From: Armatimonadaceae bacterium | Lineage (GTDB): Bacteria > Armatimonadota > Armatimonadia > Armatimonadales > Armatimonadaceae | Length of the DNA: 45,845 bases | NCBI GenBank assembly: GCA_030447685.1 | Contig: JAUJOK010000017.1 | Span: forward strand, 1-45,845 | Direction: 5' to 3' | Shown: positions 17,027 through 24,113 of the stretch, in pieces | Numbering within the stretch: position 1 is the first letter of the stretch | Layout: every line of letters begins with the position of its first letter | Program-made: the position numbers and the translations under genes | Notes under the pieces: generated by a model | Told to the model about the DNA's origin: nothing | What the model saw: only the letters and a program-made list of their open reading frames with translations | The model's database searches: none

Positions 17027-17734
17027 TCACCCCAGGATACGCTGAACCAATGCGCGCAGGCGGTCGTAGTCGGCGGGCAAAAGCGCGGCAAGCTCGCGGC
17101 CCGCGCGCACCAGGAACGCTTCGTCGCCGCCCCGAGCGCGCCAGGCATTTCGCAGCAGCGCGGCCACCAGTTCATCGGCGGGCAGGGCCAGGCCGGGAGC
17201 GGGCAGGAGCAGGCCGCGCAGAAAGTCCAGCCGCTCAGTCAGGGCGCGGGTTTCCACAGTGTCGCAGGCATAAACGCGGGCATGGGGGCGTGGGGGACGC
17301 GGCGGCAGGTACGGACGGACACTGCCGTCCCGGCCTGCGTGCGCGACCAGCGCGGCGCTAAAGCGTGTCGCCAGCAGTTCGTAGATTTGTGGCTGCTCGC
17401 GCCGCAGGTCCTCCTCCTCCAGCCCGAAGGCGGTCAGTGGGCGGTTCGGCTCCAGCGCCCCGGTCTCCGCGTGATAAACGACACCGTACAGCGTCAGCGG
17501 CCTGTCCTGGTCGTCCGAAGGCGGCGCGGGTGCCGTATCGAACGGATCGAAGTCATCCGGCAGCGCCTGCGACCCGGTGACTGACCCGATGCGAACGAAC
17601 GATCCGAACGCGGGCGGATCAGGCAGCGCCGATACCTGGTCGGGGCGCGGCACCTCAATGCACTGCGCGACGAAGCCGGTGGTCGTGCCCGCGATCACCT
17701 CACCGACGGGAGACGCTGTAATCGTGGCGTTCAT
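17027..17734 (-). CDS. HAS-barrel domain protein (HerA/NurA-associated)
   Basis: 235 residues. The N-terminal half is a beta barrel: PVGEVIAGTTTGFVAQCIEV, a FGSFVRIG strand, LYGVVYHAETG, then RPLTAFGLEEEDLRREQPQIYELLATRFSALV-type sequence and a Pro-rich hinge (YLPPRPPRPHARVY). The C-terminal half is helical. This matches the HAS barrel (HerA-ATP synthase) proteins usually encoded beside herA and nurA in DNA end-resection loci. nurA lies 2.1 kb upstream in the same directional cluster, but no HerA-type ATPase is visible. Probably a DNA-repair accessory. Confidence 0.75.
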   Translation of the reverse strand: MNATITASPVGEVIAGTTTGFVAQCIEVPRPDQVSALPDPPAFGSFVRIGSVTGSQALPDDFDPFDTAPAPPSDDQDRPLTLYGVVYHAETGALEPNRPLTAFGLEEEDLRREQPQIYELLATRFSAALVAHAGRDGSVRPYLPPRPPRPHARVYACDTVETRALTERLDFLRGLLLPAPGLALPADELVAALLRNAWRARGGDEAFLVRAGRELAALLPADYDRLRALVQRILG

Positions 17735-17758
17735 GTTCTCACTCGTTTGGCGGGCCTG

Positions 17759-18144
17759 TCATTTTGTCTCATCGAACGGGGCCATTTCGTCGGGTTTGGT
17801 GCGGCTGCCGCGCGAATAGGTGATTTTCCGGCGAATCGTCTCGCCGTCCTCCTCGTAATCGTTCCATACCCCCTCTTTGGTGCCGTCCGCCGAAACGCCT
17901 TTTATCTCGTTATAAAGCCCCTGCGTACGCCGCTTGCCGTTCTCATGGTACGACGTGTACAGGCCGGTGTATTTGCCGTTCACGAAGGTCGCTTCGCTCT
18001 TCTTGCCGCCGTTGGGCCAGTATTGCACCCAGAAGCCGTCTTTCTGGCCACTGCGGTAACTGCCTTCGCGCTGGACGTTGCCGTTGGCGTAATAGGACAC
18101 CCAGCGCCCTTCTTTTTGCCGTCCACATACTCGCCGTCTTCCAT
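17759..18144 (-). CDS. MORN/YwqK-type repeat protein (one-base frameshift near the start)
   Basis: The intact part (17759-18100, 113 residues) has MORN-like repeats: YYANGNVQREGSYRSGQKDGFWVQYWPNG, KKSEATFVNGKYTGLYTSYHENGKRRTQG, GVWNDYEEDG. Adding one T to the run at 18113-18117 extends the frame to ATG 18144 (MEDGEYVDGKKEGRWVSYY), with AGGA just upstream. That start fits the repeat period and is preferred. MORN/YwqK proteins are often annotated as toxin-antitoxin antitoxins, but the role is weakly supported. It lies 24 bases upstream of the HAS-barrel start. Confidence 0.75.
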
Positions 18145-18153
18145 AGCTGCTTC

Positions 18154-18441
18154 CTAATCCGTTCTGGCCGATTCCGGCTGCCAGCGCCCTTCGACACTCG
18201 TCTGCTTTTCGATGATTGGAAGATGCGTTTTACCCGAGCCAGGACTTGTTCGGCGCAGCGGGGGCAGAAGAACAGGGCGTTGCCGAAGCCGTCCGTCATC
18301 TTCACCCGCTCGCTGATCAGGAAGCAGAACACGCACCGCAAAGGCCGTCGTCGGATAGAAGCTTTCCGTTGAACAGCAGGCGGCCTTCCAGTTGGTCTCG
18401 GGCTTACTCCACCATGCCGACAGGAGTTGTTTCGGGTTCAT
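18154..18441 (-). pseudogene. Small zinc-ribbon protein, frameshifted
   Basis: Starts MNPKQLLSAWWSKPETN at ATG 18441 (AAGGAAAGAGG upstream). Three frame pieces then join: LEGRLLFNGKLLSDDGLC, CVFCFLISERVKMTDGFGNALFFCPRCAEQVLARVK, and QTSVEGRWQPESARTD ending at 18154. CVFC...CPRC is a zinc-ribbon pair. The order and the 9-base gap to the MORN gene suggest a real gene of about 95 residues damaged by two or three indels. Confidence 0.5.
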
Positions 18442-18948
18442 GCGCCTCTTTCCTTTTGCCGCGTGTCGGCTGTTGTCGCGACTGCGCTGGGTTGTCTGGC
18501 CGGGGAGCGATTGCCCCGGCGACGCAGGCAAGCAGCGCAAAGACAAAAACAGTAAAGTCCCACAAGATATCCGGGGCCTTCCATAGCCGCTGAGCAGCAG
18601 GCAGTGCGAAAACGGCGGCGCGCCGACTCGGCGAAGCTTCCAGCGCGAGAAGCTGGCGCACCTGCCTTACTGCCAGCAGTGCAAACAGGCCCATGGCTCG
18701 TAGCGCGTCGGGTACTGCACTCCCAGCCGGGTCAGCAGCGCCTCAGCGACCCAGAAGTACACATAAACAGCGGCGGCAATAACGAGGCAGGGCACGAAGT
18801 ATTCAAGCGTCTCTTTGATTTCTCTTTCGTTTCACCAGGTGTCTCCTGAATGGCTCTTCATCCGTATCTGTGAGCAGAACGAGCGGAAGTTCCTGACAAT
18901 TATAGCCTGCGCATGCTTCTCTCCTGCCAGTTCGAGGTTATCTTTCAT
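18404..18948 (-). pseudogene. Two-helix membrane protein, frameshifted
   Basis: MKDNLELAGEKHAQ starts at 18948, its ATG overlapping the previous stop (ATGA). Pieces in other frames then read QELPLVLLTDTDEEPFRRHL, ETLEYFVPCLVIAAAVYVYFW (helix 1), AEALLTRLGVQYPTRYE, MGLFALLAVRQVRQLLALEAS, and APDILWDFTVFVFALLACVAG (helix 2). The last piece (18404-18694, 96 residues) is the longest intact frame. No function recognised. Confidence 0.45.
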
Positions 18949-19349
18949 TGTTCGTGTCCTTCCGGCGTATCGTCTGCGTCGGCAGGCAGGGTGTCTGTAC
19001 CAGCCACAGATTCCTGTTCACGGCGCAGGAGCACCCGGCGGCGTATTTTCTCACTCCTGCAACGATCACGGCCACAACCGCAATTATCGCCAGCGAAGTC
19101 CAGAGCAAAGAATAGGCCAGCGAAACCGACGGGCCGAGCCTTGCCCGAACGCTGGCAAAGACGCATTGAAAAAGAACGCTATACTGATGACCCGACCAGG
19201 TTCCCCAGCGCGTCCCATTGCGCCTGCCGCGCTCCTTCCTTCAAGGGTTCCGGCGGTTCCTGGTTGTAGTACGAAGCCGGAAGCACCGGAAGCGGCGGTT
19301 TTTGCGAACCGACCTCCAATTTCGGCTGATCCTGCGTTTCTTCGGTCAT
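18945..19349 (-). pseudogene. Small single-helix membrane protein, frameshifted
   Basis: ATG 19349 with GGAGA upstream opens MTEETQDQPKLEVGSQKPP...ARQAQWDALGNLVGSSV, which stops early. The next frame supplies a convincing helix, SLAYSLLWTSLAIIAVVAVIV, then RKYAAG. The final frame gives the acidic tail TLPADADDTPEGHEQ ending at 18945. Two one-base repairs would give one protein of about 133 residues. It lies between the Nudix gene and the next membrane protein gene. Confidence 0.5.
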
Positions 19350-19373
19350 TTCCAAGTCTCCGCCTAACGTATC

Positions 19374-19843
19374 TCACCGGGGCGGCCTATGGGTTACAGC
19401 CGGAACTGCGCGCGAACGGAATACGGACGGGTTGCGTAAAACGCGATAGATAGGCCGCAGGTCGCCGCCTGCGAGGGCATCCGATAGTTTGGCGGCGTCC
19501 GGCGGGTTGGTGACTATCGCGGCGGCTTCGCGCGCAGAAACCAGGCTGTGTCCGTGGTTTCCTCGCCGGGCTGCGGCGTTCCCGAAACGTGCCGTCCGGT
19601 GAAGACGAGCATCACTTTTCCGGTGGGGCCGGATTGGTATAAACGCCGACCAGCCGCTCAATCTCAACCTCGCAGCCGCTTTCTTCGCGCACTTCCCGTA
19701 TCAGGGCCAAAAAGGTCTTCCCTGCTCAACCTGGCCGCCGGGAAGCTCCCAGCTACGCCGGGGCGTCTTGACCAGCAGAATCTGCCCGGCGTCGCTGCGA
19801 AAAGGCCGCTGACGGCGACGATATGTCGGGGATAGGCATTCAT
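19374..19843 (-). pseudogene. Nudix hydrolase, frameshifted
   Basis: ATG 19843 opens MNAYPRHIVAVSGLF, 5 bases after the nurA stop codon. Pieces in different frames then give GQILLVKTPRRSWELPGGQVEQG, LIREVREESGCEVEIERLVGVY (together the Nudix box Gx5Ex7REVxEExG), VMLVFTGRH and DTAWFSAREAA. The last piece runs to the stop at 19374. Nudix enzymes hydrolyse nucleoside diphosphates linked to other groups. At least three indels are needed to restore it. Confidence 0.7.
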
Positions 19844-19848
19844 AAAAG

Positions 19849-21032
19849 TCAGACGGCGCGGGTGCGCTTGGCCAGTGCCTTGCGCGTCGGGACCGGGGGT
19901 GTGCCGGTGTGGACGAGGGCGCGGGCAAGCAGGGCGAGAAACGCCTGCCGATCCGCGCCGCGCACCACGGCCCGCTCGTGCGCCTCGGCGAGCGCGACCG
20001 GGTAGCCGCGCCCTTGCGCGCCTGATCCAGACATAGCGCGTGAACACGGTCTACCAGAGCAGGATCGTCCGCAGCCCAGCCTGGTATCTCGATGCGGGCG
20101 ATTTCGGCACCGACGTGCAGATAGAAAAACGCTACCCAGTGCTCGTCGTACTTTTGCAGGATACGGGAAAAGCCCGTCGTCTGGCCGCGCGCGGTAAAAA
20201 CCGGCGAGCGTTCGCCGGGGGAAAGGAGACGGGCAAAGACGGCGGCGTCGGTGGCGCGGCGGACGGGGGCGCAGGGCAGCGCCTCCTTGGGGTGTGGGCA
20301 GCGGCGGCAGTCCACCGGGTTTTCGGGGCATAGGGTGATGCGCAGCGCGTTCACCACGTCCCGCGAGCCGGGGCCGGAAACATAGCCGACAATGGGAACC
20401 CCCAGATCCCGGCCCGCCTGGAGCGCGCCGAGCAGTGCGGCAAGCCCTTCGCCCTTCGCCGGGTCATCTCCCTGCTCGTCGTCCATCGCCCAGGCAATCA
20501 GCGAGCCGTCCGTGAGCGCGACGACAGGCAGACCCGCAGCAGCCGCCTCGCCCGCCAGTTCCCCCAGCGCGGCCATCTCCCCGACGAAACGGCGCGCGGC
20601 CATACCGGCGACGGCGGCGCGTTCCGCCTCCTCATCGTCGCCGTCAATCGGGATGATCTCGGCGCGCGAATCCAAACGGGGCCGCGCGCCGGTGCCGTAA
20701 AAAAGCTGGACGCGCCCGATATTCAGCAGGTACGCCGTCGCCAGTCCGTCATGGCGGTCCGGGGCGATCTGGGAGCCGTCCGTGGCGACAACGGCATACT
20801 GCGGGGGAATCGGCGGCGCGGGGGTTCGAGCGGCGGGTGGCGCAGGCGCGTGCGCGACCAGCCAGGAGGTTCGGGAGGCGCGCAGACGTGGAACGTGCGT
20901 CGCCCACAGTTCGCTATCCATTTGGGCCACGGCAGCCGCAAGCGCGGTCTCTTCCGCGACAAGCGCTCGCCGCTCCCGTTCGCGCCCTCCAGCCTCGGCT
21001 ACCTGCCCCGCTATCTGTGTCAGGTCAAGCAA
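19849..21032 (-). CDS. nurA: NurA-domain 5'-3' nuclease (one-base frameshift near the C-terminus)
   Basis: Start TTG 21032 (MLDLTQIAGQVAEAGG, a typical NurA opening) lies 7 bases after the lipoprotein gene. An N-terminal helix pair is followed by the NurA core: YAVVATDGSQIAPDRHDGLATAYLLNIG (catalytic Asp in DGSQ), VVALTDGSLIAW (second Asp motif), GVPIVGYVSGPGSRDVVN, and WVAFFYLHVGAEIARIEIP. One G missing from the run at 20011-20013 shifts the frame at DQARKG. Restoring it gives GRGYPVALAEAHERAVVRG...ALAKRTRAV, the conserved NurA C-terminus, ending at 19849. NurA normally works with the HerA translocase in double-strand-break end resection. Confidence 0.85.
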
Positions 21033-21039
21033 TGGACTG

Positions 21040-22155
21040 TTACTTCGGCGGCTGGAAGGTTTCCAGTTCCGCCAGCGTCGTCGGCGGTTTAAGGGTTCCG
21101 GCGATAATCTGGTCGCGCAGGGCATTGATACGGGTCATGGTTTCGGCGGGAACGTCCTGCTTGGTGAACTTCATCTCCGACAGACCGACCCCCCCTTCCT
21201 TCAGACCGAAGATGCGCGTACCCGGCTCAAACTTATCCTGTGACAATGCCTGACAGGTATCGAAGACGGCGTTGTCCACCCGCTTGACCATGGAGGTGAG
21301 GACGCGGCCCTCGGCCAGATAGTCCTGATCCTGATCGACGCCAATCGCATAAAAGCCCTTGCCTTTGTCACGAACTGCGCTGATGACGCCCTCGCCGACC
21401 TTGCCCGCCGCATGGAAAACGATGTCCGCGCCCGCGCTCATCTGCGAGATGGCAAGCTCGCGGCCCTTGGGTGAATCTGTGAAGCTGCCCGCGTAGCCGA
21501 CCACCACTTTGGCGTCGGGCCGCGTGGTTTTGACGCCCGCCTTGTAGCCCGCCTCGAACTTCTTAATCAGCGGAAGCTCCAGACCGCCGACAAAGCCGAC
21601 CTTGCCCGTTTTCGTCATCGCGCCCGCCAGCGCGCCGGTCAAAAACGAGCCTTCTTCTTCCTTGAATTTCAGCGCGACTGCGTTGGGCCGCTCCGGGGCG
21701 TCGCCATCGATAATGGCCCACTTAACGTCCGGGAAGCGCGCGGCGACCTCTTTGAGCGCATCCTGCATCAAGAAGCCGACGGCGAAGACCAGGTCATAGC
21801 GGTTCTGGGCGAAACGGGAAAGGTTGCTGACGTAGTCGGCGGCCTGCTTGGATTCGGTCACCTTGACATCGGCTCCCAGTTCCGTTTTGGCGCGCTGAAG
21901 CCCGGCGTTCGCGGCGGCGTTGAAGCTCTTATCGTCAATGCCGCCCGTATCCGTCACCAGCCCAACTTTGAGTTGCTTACCCGCAGCCCTGGAACGTGTG
22001 GCCGAGGGTTGCGCGCCCGTCTTGCCGTTCGCGGGATCGGCAGCGTTCCCGCCACCCTCGGGCTTGTTCGGGCAGCCGGACAGAAGCAGCGCCGTGGGCG
22101 CGGCCACGACCACACCCAGCAGCGTTTTCAGTACGTCACGTCGCGTCGTAGACAA
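21040..22155 (-). CDS. BMP-family (PnrA/Med-like) substrate-binding lipoprotein
   Basis: 371 residues. Start TTG 22155 with AGGAG upstream. The signal region has a twin-arginine motif (TTRRDVLK) followed by the lipobox LLLSGC (Cys about 28), so it is a lipoprotein possibly exported by Tat. After a low-complexity linker comes the BMP domain: LKVGLVTDTGGIDDKSFNAAANAGLQRA, YDLVFAVGFLMQDALKEVAARFPDVKWAIIDG, VGFVGGLELPLIKKFEAGY, and ADIVFHAAGKVGEGV. BMP proteins usually bind nucleosides for an ABC importer, but no permease or ATPase genes are adjacent. Confidence 0.9.
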   Translation of the reverse strand: MSTTRRDVLKTLLGVVVAAPTALLLSGCPNKPEGGGNAADPANGKTGAQPSATRSRAAGKQLKVGLVTDTGGIDDKSFNAAANAGLQRAKTELGADVKVTESKQAADYVSNLSRFAQNRYDLVFAVGFLMQDALKEVAARFPDVKWAIIDGDAPERPNAVALKFKEEEGSFLTGALAGAMTKTGKVGFVGGLELPLIKKFEAGYKAGVKTTRPDAKVVVGYAGSFTDSPKGRELAISQMSAGADIVFHAAGKVGEGVISAVRDKGKGFYAIGVDQDQDYLAEGRVLTSMVKRVDNAVFDTCQALSQDKFEPGTRIFGLKEGGVGLSEMKFTKQDVPAETMTRINALRDQIIAGTLKPPTTLAELETFQPPK

Positions 22156-22169
22156 GGCGGTGGTTTCTC

Positions 22170-23660
22170 CTACCCTTTATCAATAGAAAGGCCGCGCACG
22201 TCCTCGTTGGCCTGTCCGATGGCCTCGGCCAGCGTCGGGTGCGCGTGAATCGTCCGCATCAGTTCCTCGACCGTGTTTTCCAGTTGTATGGAAACGACAC
22301 CCTCATGGATCAGGTCGGTAGCGTGCGGGCCGATGATGTGGATGCCGAGTATCTCGCCGTACTTATCGTCGGCAACCACCTTCACAAAGCCGTCGCGCTG
22401 GTTGATCGCCATCGCTTTGCCCAGGTTGCGGAACGTGAACGTGCCGACCTTGACCGGATAGCCCGCATCGCGCGCCTGCTGCTCCGTCATGCCCACGGAA
22501 GCCACTTCCGGCTCGGTGTAGACACAGTTCGGAACGGCTTTCCAGTTCATCGTTTCGCCGTGCCCCATAATGTTCTCAGCGGCTACCAGACCCTCCATGG
22601 TCGCCACATGCGCCAGTCCCCCGCCATAGCCGCCGCGCTCGCCCGTCGTCACGTCCCCGATAGCGTAGATGCCGGGCACACTGGTCTGCATCCGGTTGTC
22701 AATGGCAATGTAGTTGCGCTCCATCTTCACACCGAGCGCCTCCAGGTTCATTCCCTCGACAAAAGCGCGTCGTCCCACGGCTACCAGTACCACATCCCCG
22801 GCGACCGTGCCGTCGCCCTTTTCACCCGTATAATGGACGATCTTTTTGCCGTCCTTATCCTCGACTTTGGTAACTTTGGTAGACAGATGCGTGGCGATAC
22901 CCTGCTTTTTAAGCTGCTTTTCCAGCTCCGTTCCCATGTCAGCGTCCATCGGCGGAATCAGGCGCGGCAGGAACTCGATAATCGTGCATTTGGTGCCCAG
23001 GCCGCTGTACGTGTAGGCGAACTCGCAGCCAATCACGCCGCCGCCGATAATCACCATCTCGCCGGGAATGGTCTTGGCCGAAACCGCTTCGTTGGATGTC
23101 CATATCTGGCCCGTCGCCAGCGTCCCCTCCGCGAATTTGCGCTTGACTTCGACATTGGGGGTGAAGACATCGGCCTCGGTGATGCCGGGAATCGGGGGAC
23201 GCACGGGCGTGGAGCCGGTGGCGATGATAATGTTCTTGGTGCGAATGCGCTCGGTGGAGCCGTCGGGCTTTGTCACTTCGACGGTGTTTTTATCGACAAT
23301 CGAACCGGTGCCTTCGACATGCTGGACGCCGTGCTTTTTGAACAGATAGCCGACACCGCCCACCAGGGTCTTGACGACTTTCTCCTTGCGCGCCATCACC
23401 TTCGGAAAATCGACGCCAACGCCCTCGGCTTTCAGCCCGAAGTCCGCCGCGTGCTGGATCGTATGCAGCGCGGAAACGGTCCCGATCATGGTCTTGGTGG
23501 GGATACATCCCCAGTTCAGGCACGTTCCACCGGGGTTGTCGTTCTCGACACAGACCACGCGCCCGCCCAACTGCGCGACACGAATCGCCGCCGGGTAGCC
23601 GCCGGGGCCTGCGCCAATCACTACCGCGTCAACGTCCTGCCCGTTAGCCGCTGCCGTCAT
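22170..23660 (-). CDS. lpdA: Dihydrolipoyl dehydrogenase (E3)
   Basis: 496 residues from ATG 23660, chosen for the AGGAGGT site upstream; the open frame continues through a tRNA gene and is not coding there. The FAD motif is [21 protein letters not shown], and the redox disulfide is [13 protein letters not shown]. The NAD-binding region is [28 protein letters not shown] follows, and the dimerisation domain ends [11 protein letters not shown], with the His-Glu pair near HPT..E. The enzyme reoxidises lipoamide of 2-oxoacid dehydrogenase complexes or the glycine cleavage system. No E1 or E2 genes are adjacent. Confidence 0.96.
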   Translation of the reverse strand: MTAAANGQDVDAVVIGAGPGGYPAAIRVAQLGGRVVCVENDNPGGTCLNWGCIPTKTMIGTVSALHTIQHAADFGLKAEGVGVDFPKVMARKEKVVKTLVGGVGYLFKKHGVQHVEGTGSIVDKNTVEVTKPDGSTERIRTKNIIIATGSTPVRPPIPGITEADVFTPNVEVKRKFAEGTLATGQIWTSNEAVSAKTIPGEMVIIGGGVIGCEFAYTYSGLGTKCTIIEFLPRLIPPMDADMGTELEKQLKKQGIATHLSTKVTKVEDKDGKKIVHYTGEKGDGTVAGDVVLVAVGRRAFVEGMNLEALGVKMERNYIAIDNRMQTSVPGIYAIGDVTTGERGGYGGGLAHVATMEGLVAAENIMGHGETMNWKAVPNCVYTEPEVASVGMTEQQARDAGYPVKVGTFTFRNLGKAMAINQRDGFVKVVADDKYGEILGIHIIGPHATDLIHEGVVSIQLENTVEELMRTIHAHPTLAEAIGQANEDVRGLSIDKG

Positions 23661-23869
23661 TATCTCTTCTACCTCCTGCGAGCCGTGGGCGCGAGCAATA
23701 CGCGGCCCGGTATCTGGATTGTTTTCGTTGGGGAAAGCGAGGCGGGAAGTGTTCGCTTTTTCGCGCCACGGAGCGAGCGTCACACGCACGCTTCTGCGCC
23801 TCCTGTGGAGTATAGCATATCGTGCAGGAGGCCGTAAAGCGGCGATGGCGAAGGGAAGCCCATCCGTAG

Positions 23870-23952
23870 TGCCCAGGGCGGGACTCGAACCCGCACGCCC
23901 TTTCGAGCAGCGGATTTTAAGTCCGCTGTGTCTGCCATTCCACCACCCGGGC
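23870..23952 (-). tRNA. tRNA-Leu (anticodon UAA)
   Basis: The minus strand folds as a class II tRNA of 83 bases: acceptor GCCCGGG/CCTGGGC, D arm with TGGTGGAATGGCAGACAC, anticodon stem GCGGA/TCCGC around loop CTTAAAA (anticodon TAA), a variable arm, and T arm with GGTTCGAGTCC. The discriminator base is A and CCA is not encoded. A promoter lies just upstream. Confidence 0.96.
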
Positions 23953-23970
23953 AGGAGATTAACGATATTT

Positions 23971-23999
23971 ATCTTAACATGCGGTCGGCCCGGCGTCAA
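23971..23999 (-). promoter_or_regulatory. Sigma70-type promoter of tRNA-Leu
   Basis: On the minus strand, TTGACG (23999-23994), a 17-base spacer and TAAGAT (23976-23971) lie 18 bases upstream of the tRNA 5' end. This is close to consensus and correctly placed. Confidence 0.8.
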
Positions 24000-24113
24000 T
24001 CAGCAGCTTGATATCAAAGCCATGACGACGGAATCGGGTTCAGCCCCGGCAAACGTTCAAAACCATCGGGCATAAACTATCTGCTCATCGCCTGACGATG
24101 TACCGGACGCGCT

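Noticed and set aside
17027-21032. A hidden HerA ATPase between the HAS-barrel and nurA genes
   Set aside because: No Walker A or B motif appears in any frame of either strand in 17.7-19.9 kb.
22239-23837. 532-residue plus-strand ORF opposite lpdA
   Set aside because: It is the antisense shadow of lpdA, His/Arg-rich and without any domain pattern; GC-rich DNA commonly leaves such frames open.
22170-23999. lpdA frame extended upstream to 609 residues
   Set aside because: The extension is translated through the tRNA-Leu gene and its promoter; ATG 23660 has a strong ribosome site and the family start.
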